Notes: generated by a model not told the origin, from the letters alone. A stretch of 64,000 nucleotides of DNA from Roseomonas nitratireducens (GCF_017813355.1 NZ_JAGIYZ010000002.1:62001-126000), one strand, 5' to 3'. Positions 45,795 to 60,437 are shown, counted from the first letter of the stretch. Made by a program: numbers and translations.

Positions 45795-47171
45795 ATGCCG
45801 CAGGCGCGGCTCCTCCTCGTCGAGGATACCCTTTCGCTCGCGACGCTCTATCGCGAATACCTGCGCGGGGAGGGGCATGCGATCCAGCACGCCTCGACGC
45901 TCGGCGCGGCGCGGGAGGCGCTGGCGGAACGACCCCCGGATGCCGTGCTGCTCGACCTCCGCCTGCCCGACGGCGATGGGCTCGGCCTGCTCGCGGAAAT
46001 CCGCGCGGCGCCCAATCCGCCGCCGGTCGTAGTGATGACCGCGCATGGCTCCGTCTCGGTCGCGGTGGATGCGATGCGGGCCGGCGCGTCGGACTTCCTC
46101 GTCAAGCCCTTTCCGGCCGAGCGCCTGGTCGTCACCGTCGCGAACGTGCTGGAACGCGCCGCGCTGCGGCGGGAAGTCGCGACGCTGGCCGCCGGCGCGC
46201 CGCGCGGGGGCTTCGCCGGCTTCATCGGCGCCGCGCCGGCCATGCAGACCGTCTATCGCATCCTGGAGAACGCCGCGCCGTCGCGCGCGACGGTCTTCGT
46301 GACGGGCGAGAGCGGCACGGGCAAGGAACTGGCCGCGGAGGCGGTCCACGCGCTGTCGCCACGGTCCGGCGGCGCCTTCGTCGCGCTGAACTGCGCCGCC
46401 ATCCCGAAGGACCTGATCGAGAGCGAGATCTTCGGCCATGTGCGCGGCGCCTTCACCGGCGCGGTCGCCGACCGCCCGGGCGCGGCGCGGGCGGCGGATG
46501 GCGGCACGCTGTTTCTCGACGAGCTGTGCGAGATGGACCTAGCGTTGCAGGGCAAGCTGCTGCGCTTCATCCAGACCGGCAGCTTCGTGCCGGTGGGGGC
46601 GAGCAAGCCGCTGCGCACGGATGTCCGCTTCGTCTGCGCGACCAACCGCGACCCGCTCGAGGAAGTGCGCGCCGGCCGCTTCCGCGAAGACCTCTACTAC
46701 CGCCTGCACGTGGTTCCGGTCGCCCTGCCGCCGCTGCGCGAGCGGGGGGAGGACGTGATCCTTCTCGCCGACGCCTTCCTTGCCCGCAGCGCGGCCGAGG
46801 AAGGCAAGCGCTTCGCCCGCTTCGCCCCGGATGCGCTGGCGCTGCTGCGCGCGCATCGCTGGCCGGGCAATGTTCGGGAACTGGAGAACGCCATCCGCAC
46901 CGCCGTCGTGCTGCACGATGCGGAGGAAGTGACGGCCGCCATGCTGCCCGTCACGGTCCATGGCGGCGCGGCCCCGCCCGCGGCCGCGCCCGGCGGACGC
47001 GCGAGCGACCCGGCGCGCCGCATCCGCCCGCTTGCCGAGGTGGAGCGGGAGGCGATCGAGGAAGCGGTGCGCCTGTGCGGCGGCAACATCCCGAAGGCGG
47101 CGGCCTTCCTGGGCGTCAGCCCTTCCACGCTCTATCGCAAGCGGGAAGCCTGGGGCGGCCAGCGCGGCTGA
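45795..47171 (+). CDS. sigma-54-dependent response regulator (NtrC/LuxO type)
   Basis: A 458-residue regulator: receiver domain (1-120, phospho-acceptor Asp54 in VLLDLRLPDG, Lys104 in LVKPF), AAA+ domain (Walker A GESGTGKE 171-178, GAFTGA loop 218-223, Walker B LFLDE 239-243), and a Fis-type helix-turn-helix at the end (NIPKAAAFLGVSPSTLYRKR). The ELCEMDLALQGKLLRF stretch recalls LuxO. The intact GAFTGA means it can activate RNA polymerase with sigma-54. No histidine kinase gene is adjacent. Confidence 0.93.
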   Translation: MPQARLLLVEDTLSLATLYREYLRGEGHAIQHASTLGAAREALAERPPDAVLLDLRLPDGDGLGLLAEIRAAPNPPPVVVMTAHGSVSVAVDAMRAGASDFLVKPFPAERLVVTVANVLERAALRREVATLAAGAPRGGFAGFIGAAPAMQTVYRILENAAPSRATVFVTGESGTGKELAAEAVHALSPRSGGAFVALNCAAIPKDLIESEIFGHVRGAFTGAVADRPGAARAADGGTLFLDELCEMDLALQGKLLRFIQTGSFVPVGASKPLRTDVRFVCATNRDPLEEVRAGRFREDLYYRLHVVPVALPPLRERGEDVILLADAFLARSAAEEGKRFARFAPDALALLRAHRWPGNVRELENAIRTAVVLHDAEEVTAAMLPVTVHGGAAPPAAAPGGRASDPARRIRPLAEVEREAIEEAVRLCGGNIPKAAAFLGVSPSTLYRKREAWGGQRG

Positions 47172-47177
47172 GGCGAG

Positions 47178-48191
47178 CTACTCGATCCGCGCGCCGGAGA
47201 TCTCGACCATCCGCTGCCAGCGCGGGATCTCGCCGCGGATCATCTGCGCCGCGGCGGCGGGGCTGTCGCTCAGCACGATGCCGTAGCCGAGCGGGCGGAG
47301 GCGCTCGATGAACTCGCGCTGGCGCGCGATCGTCTGCACCGCCTCGAACAGCCGCTGCACGACGGGCGCCGGCGTGCCGCCGGCCACCGAGACGACGTTC
47401 CAGTTGATCAGCGAATGATCGCCCAGGCCGAGGTCGGCGAAGGCCTTCATCCCCGGCACGTTGGGCAGGATCGCCAGCGGGTCGGCGGAGGAGACGGCGA
47501 GCGCCTTGAACTTCCCGCTTTCGACATGCGGCATCAGCGCCGGCATCACGTCGAACATCATGTCGATCGTGCCGGCGAGCAGGTCGTTGATGGCCGGCCC
47601 GCCGCCGCGATAGGGCACGTGCAGGATCTTCGCGTCGGCGAAGCGGTTGATGGCCGCGATGTTGAGGTGGGAGGAGGTGCCGGAGCCCGAGGAGCCCATC
47701 CGCACCTGCTCGGGATTGGCGCGCGACCACTGCACCAGCGCGCGGAAATCCGTCCAGCCGCGCGTCTGCGCCGTCTGCGCGTTGACGACGCAGAGCCGCG
47801 CGCCGTCGGTCAACTGCGTGACGGGCAGGAGGTCGCGCTGCGTATCGAAGGGCATGCGCGCATGCATGAACTGCGCGGCGCACCAAGTGGTGGCGCTGAG
47901 CAGGCCGAGCACGCTGCCGTCCTTGTCTCCCTTGGCGATCGCGTCGGCGCCGATCAGCCCGCCGGCGCCGGCGCGGTTTTCCACCACCACGGTCTGGCCG
48001 AGCGCGGGCCCGAGCCGCTCGGCGAAGAGCCGGCTCGTGATGTCCACCGCGCCGCCGGGCGGGAAGGCGACGATGACGCGCACGGTGCGCCCGCCTGCGA
48101 CGGCCTGCGCGCGGGCCACCCCCGGCGTGGCGAGGACGCCTGCGGCGCCGGCCATCAGGATGCGGCGCCGGATCGGGGATGCCTCGGTCAT
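47178..48191 (-). CDS. Bug-family tripartite tricarboxylate transporter binding protein
   Basis: A 337-residue periplasmic receptor. The signal peptide is twin-arginine-like (PIRRRILMAGAAGVLATPGVARAQ). The Bug motifs are VRVIVAFPPGGAVDITSRL near the mature N terminus, VVVENRAGAGGLIGADAIAK, and HVPYRGGGPAINDLLAGTIDMMFD. It captures a carboxylate (tricarboxylate, nicotinate, aromatic acid and others) for a TctAB-type carrier, but no tctA/tctB is in the window. The ATG at 48191 gives the correct signal sequence. It converges on the response regulator gene with a 6-base gap. Confidence 0.88.
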   Translation of the reverse strand: MTEASPIRRRILMAGAAGVLATPGVARAQAVAGGRTVRVIVAFPPGGAVDITSRLFAERLGPALGQTVVVENRAGAGGLIGADAIAKGDKDGSVLGLLSATTWCAAQFMHARMPFDTQRDLLPVTQLTDGARLCVVNAQTAQTRGWTDFRALVQWSRANPEQVRMGSSGSGTSSHLNIAAINRFADAKILHVPYRGGGPAINDLLAGTIDMMFDVMPALMPHVESGKFKALAVSSADPLAILPNVPGMKAFADLGLGDHSLINWNVVSVAGGTPAPVVQRLFEAVQTIARQREFIERLRPLGYGIVLSDSPAAAAQMIRGEIPRWQRMVEISGARIE

Positions 48192-48258
48192 GCTGCGGTC
48201 TCCGGCTGTGCTGTTGGGGGCAGCCTGCCGCGCCGGAGACGTGGAGGGAAGGGCCCGC

Positions 48259-48522
48259 TCAGCGGCAGCGGCAATTCCCGCCCACATCGGCGCGCAGGTT
48301 CTGCCGCACCCAGGTGACGCCGTCCGGCTGGAAGTCGAAGGACGGGCCGATGATGCAGATCTCGGAATGGCCGCGGCCGCTCTGCATCTGCGACATGGTG
48401 GCGCGCTCGACCATGATGCGGTTGTTGACGCAATAGACGGTGGCCGGGGTGCTCTGCGCCACGGCGGCGGGCGCGGCCAGGCTGGCGAGGACGGCGAGCA
48501 TCGCGGCAAGGCGCTTGGTCAT
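48259..48522 (-). CDS. small secreted protein, function unknown
   Basis: An 87-residue protein with a clear signal peptide (MTKRLAAMLAVLASLAAPAAVAQ) and a mature part of about 64 residues that contains four Cys (VYCVNN, EICIIG, GNCRCR), suggesting disulfide bonds. I do not recognise the family. It is flanked by the Bug receptor gene (67-base gap) and the NUDIX gene (76-base gap), so it may be its own transcript. Confidence 0.6.
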   Translation of the reverse strand: MTKRLAAMLAVLASLAAPAAVAQSTPATVYCVNNRIMVERATMSQMQSGRGHSEICIIGPSFDFQPDGVTWVRQNLRADVGGNCRCR

Positions 48523-48598
48523 GGACGTCGTTCCCGCATCAGGTTGAGCGGCGACCGTGCGGCGTTCCACGTCGTGCCGCAAGCCGCCGGGCGTGGCG

Positions 48599-49036
48599 TT
48601 ACGCGCGCGAAAGAACGGCCTTGGCCGCGGCGATGGCGCGATGCGTCTCCGGCGTCAGGTCGAAGGCAGGAAGATCGGCGGGCAGCGCCCAGGCGACGGC
48701 GGAGACATCGTCCGCCGCGATCGCCTGGCCGCTCACCCATTCCGCCGCGAAGTCGATGATCGTGTAGTGATAGAGCGCGCGGCCCTCGGCATCGCGCGTG
48801 ATGGCGTCGACCACGATGGCGAGTTCCATCCGCCCGACCTCGATGCCGGCTTCCTCGCGCAATTCGCGCCGTGCCGCGTCCTCGGCCCGCTCGCCGACAT
48901 GCTGCGCGCCGCCGGGCAGGGACCACTTGCCCATGCGCGGCGGCTTGCCGCGCTGCACGAGCAGCACCGCATCGCCCTTGAACACGATGCAGCCGATGCC
49001 GACCCAGGGCCGGTCGGGATATTCGCGTCCCGTCAC
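48599..49036 (-). CDS. NUDIX hydrolase
   Basis: A 145-residue NUDIX protein. The Nudix box is complete: GGAQHVGERAEDAARRELRE with EEAGI after it (about residues 38-60). The N-terminal IGCIVFKGDAVLLVQRGKPPRMGKWSLPGG is typical of ADP-ribose pyrophosphatase/MutT-like members. The start is GTG at 49036, overlapping the stop of the DUF4340 gene (GTGA); earlier starts give a Pro/Arg-rich segment that belongs to the other frame. The substrate is unknown. Confidence 0.85.
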   Translation of the reverse strand: MTGREYPDRPWVGIGCIVFKGDAVLLVQRGKPPRMGKWSLPGGAQHVGERAEDAARRELREEAGIEVGRMELAIVVDAITRDAEGRALYHYTIIDFAAEWVSGQAIAADDVSAVAWALPADLPAFDLTPETHRAIAAAKAVLSRA

Positions 49037-50088
49037 TGCGGGCGGGGCGGGTCGGCGGGCGTCTCGGCCTCGGGCGCCTCGGCCGGCGGTTCCTCCTGCC
49101 GGCGGAGTTCGGCCAGCGTCGGGGCGAAGGCCTTCTCCTTCCACTGGCCGACCTGGTAGGCCCAGCCGCGCCAGCGGGCGTTGAGCCGCGCCGCCTCGTC
49201 GTCGCCCTCGGCGGCGAGCGTGACCCAGATCGCCTCGCCATCCTTGCGCGGCCGGACCACGATCGCGAGGTTGTCGGTCAGCTCGAAGCGCGCCTGGCCG
49301 AGCGGCGTTCCGGGGATGTCGGCCTCGAGCCGTACATCGAGGAAGGTCAGGAATTCGAAGGCGCGGCCGACCTCGTCCAGCGTCGCCTCGTCGGTCGGCG
49401 GCGCATCGGCGGGCGCGGTCACGGCCAGGCGCCCGTCCGGCCCCTCGCCGCGGGTGAGTTCGAGCGGCGCCTCCCCCGTGCGCGCGACCGCCACGCGGCG
49501 CACGCGTTCCCGCGGCAGGTTGGCGATGTCCCGGTCGATCCAGAGCTGCTGGTCGGCATCGACCGGGATGCGCCCTTCGGCGAGCCAGGCCTGGTTTTCC
49601 GCCGGGCGGCGCACATAGGCGCTTTCCGGCACGTTGCCCTGGGTGCGGACGCGGCGCCGGCCGATGACCAGTTCCGCGATCGGCGCGCCCTGTGCATCCA
49701 GCACGCGCAGCAGGGTGGAGGTGGCGCCCGCGCGGGCCGGATCCTCGAGCCCCAGCCGGTCGAGCAGGTCGGGATTCGCGGTGCGCGGTTCGGTCAGGCG
49801 CAGCTCGGTCAGACCGACGAGCAGTTCGCGCACCTTCTCCTGCCGCACGGGATAGCCGCCGCGCGTGGGCAGGACCCAGGTCTCGCCGCGGCGGGCGATC
49901 TCGATCGCGCCGTCATGGCGGCGTGCCTCGATCCGCGCCGCGCCCTGCAGGCGCTGGGCGAGGCCGGGGAAGGCGAGTTCCGCGTTCGCCGGGGATGGCG
50001 GCGGCGGCGTGCCGGGGGCGAGCAGCAGCGCCCCGCCGATGGTCGCGGCGGCGCCGCCGCCGAGCAGAAGCAGCATCCGACGATCCAT
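49033..50088 (-). CDS. DUF4340 domain protein of the Gld-type ABC module
   Basis: A 351-residue envelope protein. One N-terminal membrane anchor (MLLLLGGGAAATIGGALLLAPG) is followed by a DUF4340 region (about 40-320; RRGETWVLPTRGGYPVRQEKVRELLVGLTELRLTEP is a typical stretch) and a Pro/Glu-rich C terminus. It is consistently found behind GldG-like proteins in proteobacteria and is thought to be periplasmic; its role is unknown. It starts 10 bases after the GldG-like stop. Confidence 0.85.
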   Translation of the reverse strand: MDRRMLLLLGGGAAATIGGALLLAPGTPPPPSPANAELAFPGLAQRLQGAARIEARRHDGAIEIARRGETWVLPTRGGYPVRQEKVRELLVGLTELRLTEPRTANPDLLDRLGLEDPARAGATSTLLRVLDAQGAPIAELVIGRRRVRTQGNVPESAYVRRPAENQAWLAEGRIPVDADQQLWIDRDIANLPRERVRRVAVARTGEAPLELTRGEGPDGRLAVTAPADAPPTDEATLDEVGRAFEFLTFLDVRLEADIPGTPLGQARFELTDNLAIVVRPRKDGEAIWVTLAAEGDDEAARLNARWRGWAYQVGQWKEKAFAPTLAELRRQEEPPAEAPEAETPADPPRPQ

Positions 50089-50098
50089 GACCGCCTCC

Positions 50099-52036
50099 TC
50101 AGGCCCGTGCCGCGGCGCGCCGGCGCGCGCGCGCCACGCCGAGGCCGATGGCGAACAGCGCGAGCATCAGCGGAACGCCGGCGATGTTGAGGATGCGCAG
50201 CCAGGTTTCCATCCCCTCGATGTCGCGGCGCAGGTCGAGCTGGACGGCGCGCAGTTGCTGGCGCGTCTGCAGGATCTGCGCCCGCGCCGCGTCGATCTCG
50301 GCGCGCTGCTCGGGCGTGATGACCGCGCTCGACTGCCCCTGGCCCTGCTGGCCCTGGCGCAGTTCGCGCAGGCGGCGTTCGGTCTGCTGCAGGCGTTCCG
50401 TCAGCTCGCGCTCCGTCTGGCGGAAGCGGGCATCGGCATCGCGGCGGATGTCCTCGACCACCGTGAAGGGGCGCAGCGATTCGCCGCGGGACCGCAGCGA
50501 GATCAGCGCATCCCCGCCCGAGAGCGTGTCGACCAGGTTCGCCACCATCGCGCCATTGTCGCTGATCGGCGTGGCCACCTGCTGGCCGAAGAAGTCCTGC
50601 ACCCGGACCCAGTAGCGGTCCTCCAGCACGTCGGCATCGGCGAAGACGACGAAGTTCGCCGGGCCGCTGCTGCGCGCGACGTGGGCGGGGAAGCCTTCAG
50701 GCCGCTCGGCGCCTTCCGGCGGGGCGGGCGGACCCTCGGGGAAGGCGGTGGCGACCTCGCCCCTGATGCGCGCGGCGATGGTGCGGCGCTGCCCGTCCGG
50801 GCGGAACTCGGCCAGGATGCGGGCGGGCTCGGGGTTCTCGCGCACGCGTTCGACATTCGCGCGCATGCTGCGATCGCTGCTGCGCAGCAGCGGGACCATC
50901 TCCACCGTCGCGCCGTCGCGCAGCCGGACCCAGCCGGCGGAGGCGACCGTCACCTGGTTCAGCTGCGCCGTCGCGACTTCCGCGTCGCTGATGGAATCGC
51001 CCTGGAGGTTGTACCAGGCGACGTAGTCCACCGCCTGCACGCGGTCGGTCGGGCTTGCCCGCACGCGCCAGGCGCCGCGCAGGTCGAGCACGACGCCATC
51101 CGTCGCCGCTTCCACCCCCCAGGCGTGGAACAGCCGGTCGAGGTTGGAGGAGGTCTGCGCCGGCGGCCGGCCGCCTGGGCCGGGGCGCCCGGCCTGGCCT
51201 TCCGAATGCGGATCGACGAAGGCAATCAGCTTGCCGCCGCGCATGACGAACTGGTCGATGGCGTACAGCGTCGCGTCGGGCAGATTCTGCGGGTGGATCA
51301 CCAGCAGCACCTGGATGTCCGGCGCGATCACCTGCGCGTCCAGCGCCACGTCCTGCACAGTGTAGAACTGCCGCAGCGTCTGCATCACGGCATAGGGCTG
51401 CGCGGCCGGATTGCCGCGCATCATCATCATCATGCGCGGGTCGCCGTTGACCGGCAGGCTGGACAGCACGCCGATGGCCGGGCGGCGCGGGTTGGACAAT
51501 TCGTAGACGAGGCGCGTCAGGTCGAATTCCAGGAAGCGCTCGCGCTCCGGCTGGAAGAACGGGATCGTGCGCTCATCGTCCAGCAGGTTCACGCCGGCCA
51601 GGCCGAAATAGATCTGCTCCCCGGACTGGTCGACGGGCACGCCCTGCAGGCCGAAGGCCAGCGCGCGGTCCTCGGTCTCGCTGAAGGGCTCGGGGTCGAA
51701 GACCTCAAGCCGCACGCGGCCGCCGGAGACGGCGACATATTCCTCGAGCATCGCGCGCACGCGCTCGGCATAGGCGCCATAGGCCGGCACCGCCGTGCCC
51801 AGGCGGCGCGAATAGAACAGCCGCAGCGTCACGGGGTCCGTCAGCCCCTGCAGCACGGACCGCGTGCCGTCCGACAGGGTGTAGAGCCGCTGCTGCGTCA
51901 GGTCGATGCGCGCCCGCGGCGCGACCCGGTCCACCAGCATGTTGACGCCGATGGCGAGCAGCGCCGCGGCGAGCACGCCGAGCGCCGAGGACCAGATGCG
52001 CCGCGTGCCGGGGCGCGGGGTGGGGGTGCCGCTCAT
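50099..52036 (-). CDS. GldG-like ABC-associated periplasmic protein
   Basis: A 645-residue protein with N- and C-terminal membrane segments (ALGVLAAALLAIGVNMLVDRV and LNIAGVPLMLALFAIGLGVARA) and a large periplasmic GldG-type core (IDLTQQRLYTLSDGTRSVL, VRLEVFDPEPFSETEDRA, IGVLSSLPVNGDP). A coiled-coil-like Gln/Arg-rich stretch lies at about 540-610. In Flavobacterium GldA/F/G are linked with gliding, but homologous sets in non-gliding proteobacteria have an unknown export or envelope role. Confidence 0.87.
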   Translation of the reverse strand: MSGTPTPRPGTRRIWSSALGVLAAALLAIGVNMLVDRVAPRARIDLTQQRLYTLSDGTRSVLQGLTDPVTLRLFYSRRLGTAVPAYGAYAERVRAMLEEYVAVSGGRVRLEVFDPEPFSETEDRALAFGLQGVPVDQSGEQIYFGLAGVNLLDDERTIPFFQPERERFLEFDLTRLVYELSNPRRPAIGVLSSLPVNGDPRMMMMMRGNPAAQPYAVMQTLRQFYTVQDVALDAQVIAPDIQVLLVIHPQNLPDATLYAIDQFVMRGGKLIAFVDPHSEGQAGRPGPGGRPPAQTSSNLDRLFHAWGVEAATDGVVLDLRGAWRVRASPTDRVQAVDYVAWYNLQGDSISDAEVATAQLNQVTVASAGWVRLRDGATVEMVPLLRSSDRSMRANVERVRENPEPARILAEFRPDGQRRTIAARIRGEVATAFPEGPPAPPEGAERPEGFPAHVARSSGPANFVVFADADVLEDRYWVRVQDFFGQQVATPISDNGAMVANLVDTLSGGDALISLRSRGESLRPFTVVEDIRRDADARFRQTERELTERLQQTERRLRELRQGQQGQGQSSAVITPEQRAEIDAARAQILQTRQQLRAVQLDLRRDIEGMETWLRILNIAGVPLMLALFAIGLGVARARRRAAARA

Positions 52037-52039
52037 CGT

Positions 52040-52771
52040 TCAGTCCGCCTTCCGGTGGTCGAGCACGACCGCGTTCACGAACAGGAAGAAGCCCATGAAG
52101 GTGGCGAAGAAGACGATGTCGCGCAGCGCGATGACGCCGCGCGTGATGCCGTTCAGCCTTTCCGTCAGCGACAGCCCGCGGGCGATCTCGGCCAGCATGG
52201 GGATGCGCTTCGAGAGGAACTCCGTCACCACCGGCGAACCCGCCGCGGCGAACAGGAAGCAGACCGCGACGGCGAGGACGAAGGCGATGACTTGGTTCTT
52301 CGTCATGGCCGACATGGCCGCGCCGATTGCGAGATAGGCGCCCGCGACCAGCAGGCAGCCCGCATAGCCCGCCAGGATCACGCCATTGTCCGGGTCGCCC
52401 AGGTAGTTGACCGTCAGCACCAGCGGGAAGGTCAGCACCAGCGCGATGGCGCAGAAGGCCCAGGCGGCGAGGAATTTCCCGACCACGGCCTGCCACTGGG
52501 GCAGCGGCAGCGTCAGCAGCAATTCGATCGTGCCCAGCCGCCGTTCCTCGGCCCACAGGCGCATGGTCAGCGCCGGCACCAGGAACAGGAACAGCCAGGG
52601 CACGAAGGTGAAGAAGGGCCCGAGGTCGGCCTGCCCGCGCTGGAAGAAGCCGCCGATGGTGAAGGTCAGCGCGCCCGACATCATCAGGAAGATGACGATG
52701 AACACGTAGGCGACCGGGGTGGCGAAGTAGGCGGCGAGTTCCCGCCGCGCGACCGCGATGGCACCCATCAC
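52040..52771 (-). CDS. ABC transporter permease (GldF/ABC-2 type)
   Basis: A 243-residue ABC-2 type permease with six hydrophobic segments. The RELAAYFATPVAYVFIVIFLMMSGAL start and LRLWAEERRLGTIELLLTLPL segment (printed with one Met before LRLW) are typical of GldF/NosY-like proteins. It overlaps the ATPase gene by 4 bases and lies 3 bases ahead of the GldG-like gene. Confidence 0.9.
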   Translation of the reverse strand: MMGAIAVARRELAAYFATPVAYVFIVIFLMMSGALTFTIGGFFQRGQADLGPFFTFVPWLFLFLVPALTMRLWAEERRLGTIELLLTLPLPQWQAVVGKFLAAWAFCAIALVLTFPLVLTVNYLGDPDNGVILAGYAGCLLVAGAYLAIGAAMSAMTKNQVIAFVLAVAVCFLFAAAGSPVVTEFLSKRIPMLAEIARGLSLTERLNGITRGVIALRDIVFFATFMGFFLFVNAVVLDHRKAD

Positions 52772-53499
52772 GCGGCCTCCGCGCGCTTCGTCGTCAATTC
52801 GCGGAACACCTGTTCCAGCGTCTTGCCCGGCGCCTCGAGCGCCTTGGGCGTGGAATCCGCGAGCACCTTGCCATGCGCGATGATGATCGCGCGGGTGCAG
52901 ACGGCGTCCACCTCCTCGAGGATATGGGTCGAGATCACGATCGCCTTCTCCGGCGCCATGCGGCGGATGAGTTCGCGCACCTCGTGCTTCTGGTTCGGGT
53001 CGAGCCCGTCGGTGGGTTCATCGAGCACCAGCACGGGCGGGTCGTGCAGCAGCGACTGCGCGAGGCCGACGCGCCGCTTGAAGCCCTTGGAGAGCGTCTC
53101 GATCGGCTGCAGCCGCACGCCTTCGAGCTGCGTCATGGCCATCGCGCCGGCGATGCGGTCCGCGGCCTCGCCGCCGCGATAGCCGCGGATGCGCGCGACG
53201 AAGCCGAGGAAGGCGGCGACCGTCATCTCGGGATAGGTGGGCGCGCCTTCCGGCAGGTAGCCCAGCGCGCGCTTGGCCGCGACCGGCGCATCGACCACGT
53301 CATGGCCGCAGATGCGCGCGGTGCCGGCGGTGGGCGTCACGAAGCCGGCCAGCATCTTCATCGTCGTGGACTTGCCGGCGCCGTTGGGGCCGAGGAAGCC
53401 CACGACCTCCCCGCGGCCGACGCTGAACGACACGTCGTCCACGGCCGTGAAGGCGCCGAACCGCTTGGTCAGGCGCTCGATCTCGATCAAGGCGGCCAA
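52768..53499 (-). CDS. ABC transporter ATP-binding protein (GldA-like)
   Basis: A 243-residue ATPase. Walker A is GPNGAGKSTTMK (about residues 37-48), the signature LSKGFKRRVGLAQ is the K-containing form usual in ABC-2 exporters, Walker B is VLVLDEPTDGLDPNQ and the H-switch ISTHILEEVD. It powers the exporter-like set permease-GldG-DUF4340. It is the first gene of the set; a 102-base gap separates it from recG upstream. Confidence 0.92.
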   Translation of the reverse strand: MAALIEIERLTKRFGAFTAVDDVSFSVGRGEVVGFLGPNGAGKSTTMKMLAGFVTPTAGTARICGHDVVDAPVAAKRALGYLPEGAPTYPEMTVAAFLGFVARIRGYRGGEAADRIAGAMAMTQLEGVRLQPIETLSKGFKRRVGLAQSLLHDPPVLVLDEPTDGLDPNQKHEVRELIRRMAPEKAIVISTHILEEVDAVCTRAIIIAHGKVLADSTPKALEAPGKTLEQVFRELTTKRAEAA

Positions 53500-53601
53500 G
53501 GCCGGATCTCCCCTTTGATTGACCGTTCCGGACAGAAGCCTCGTCGGGCGGCGGGCGATTTGACGCGCCGGGGCCCCGGATGCAACCCCCCGGGACCGTT
53601 C

Positions 53602-55725
<2,124 letters not shown>

Positions 55726-55752
55726 CGGCCTCTATATGCCAGCGCGACCGCC

Positions 55753-56048
55753 ATGCCCGAACCCCAGGATATCGACCCGCGCCGCCGCCGCCTCGTGTTC
55801 CGCGCGCTTCATCGCGGCACCAAGGAAGCCGACCTGATGATCGGCGGCTTCGTCCAGCGCAACATCGCCAGCTTCACCGAGGCCGAGCTCGACGAGATCG
55901 AGGCCGTTCTCGAACACTGGGATGTCGACCTCGCCGACTGGCTGTCCGGCCGCCGGCCCATCCCGCCGGAGGCCGACACGCCCATGCTCCGCCGCATGGC
56001 CGCCGAATGCGGGCGGACGGGCGCCGGCGTCCCGCCGGGGGCGGCGCG

Positions 56049-56052
<4 letters not shown>
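55753..56052 (+). CDS. sdhE: FAD assembly factor SdhE
   Basis: A 99-residue SdhE/SdhAF2 family protein that promotes covalent flavinylation of succinate dehydrogenase SdhA. The conserved RGTKEADLMIGGFVQ segment (the RGxxE motif, about residues 21-35) and FTEAELDEIEAVLE are present. The last 20 residues are extra. The position between recG and mfd is common in alphaproteobacteria. Its stop overlaps the GTG of mfd. Confidence 0.92.
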
Positions 56053-59495
<3,443 letters not shown>

Positions 59496-59620
59496 GGGCG
59501 CGGCCGGTCTGCTGGCGGCGGCGCGCGCTGCGCCGGAACCGCATCCATGCCGCCGGAGGGCGGGTTGCCAGCGGCCGGGTGGGGCCCTAAGCCAAGGACC
59601 GTTCCGACAGAGGCCCGCGC

Positions 59621-60406
59621 ATGACCTTCACGTTGCCCCCGGCCGCCCGGCATCTTTCGCTCGTGGCCGCCGCCATCCTGCTCGCCGCCGGGGGGCCTGC
59701 GCCCGAACGCCGCACCGTGCCGCGCGCGCAGGTCGCACCTGCCGCCGCGGCCGCTCCGGCCTCGGAGCCCGCGCCGGTGCCGGGGCCGATGACCGTCGCC
59801 GCGCCCGCCGCCGCGACGATGGCGACGCCGGATCTCTCCGGCCTGTCGCCCGGGGACCGGGCGCGCGCCCTGGCCGATGCGCGGCGCTGGTCGGGGACGC
59901 TGTTCGTCGGATCCTCCGTCGCGGACGGCAAGCTGCGCGACCTGGTCGTGGCACCCTGGACCGGGTCCTGGGGCGACGACACGCTGCTGGGCGGCGCGGT
60001 GCAGTACCGGCTCGGCCGCTTCTGGCGCTTCTTCATGGTCGATCTGGAAGCCGGCGCCGCCTATCGCTTCGGCGACACGGAAGGCGGCGAGTTCTGGGGC
60101 GCGGTCTACCTGCGCTACGACGGCTTCCCCTGGACGGACTACGTGTACACGACCTTCGGCCTCTCCATGGGTCCGGACTACGTGACGCGCCTGCCGCGCG
60201 TGGAGCGCGGCACGGATCTTCGGCCCGAGCCGAACCAGTCCAACTGGCTGAACTTCTTCTCGCCCGAGCTCACCGTCGCGCTGCCGGACTACCCGCAATA
60301 CGAGCTGGCGTTCCGCTACATGCACCGCAGCGGCATCTTCGGGACGTATAACGGCGTCTATGAAGGCGCGAACAGCTTCGTGCTGGGCTTCCGCTACCGC
60401 TTCTGA
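59621..60406 (+). CDS. outer-membrane beta-barrel protein, PagL-like
   Basis: A 261-residue secreted protein: N-terminal signal-like segment (LSLVAAAILLAAGG), an Ala/Pro-rich linker (about 28-70), then alternating strands ending in FVLGFRYRF, with the terminal Phe of outer-membrane barrels. Near the end, RYMHRSGIFG and VYEGAN place His, Ser (+2) and Glu (+13) in nearly the spacing of the His-Ser-Glu triad of the lipid A 3-O-deacylase PagL (+2, +14). A PagL/acyloxyacyl-hydrolase-like role is a hypothesis. It lies 125 bases after mfd. Confidence 0.6.
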   Translation: MTFTLPPAARHLSLVAAAILLAAGGPAPERRTVPRAQVAPAAAAAPASEPAPVPGPMTVAAPAAATMATPDLSGLSPGDRARALADARRWSGTLFVGSSVADGKLRDLVVAPWTGSWGDDTLLGGAVQYRLGRFWRFFMVDLEAGAAYRFGDTEGGEFWGAVYLRYDGFPWTDYVYTTFGLSMGPDYVTRLPRVERGTDLRPEPNQSNWLNFFSPELTVALPDYPQYELAFRYMHRSGIFGTYNGVYEGANSFVLGFRYRF

Positions 60407-60437
60407 ACGCCCGCGCGGCGCCGCGGCAAACACCCGA

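Noticed and set aside
53568-53579. CCGGGGCCCCGG palindrome as an operator for the Gld-type ABC genes
   Set aside because: GC palindromes of this size are expected by chance in such DNA; its place just after the recG stop fits a terminator aid at least as well.
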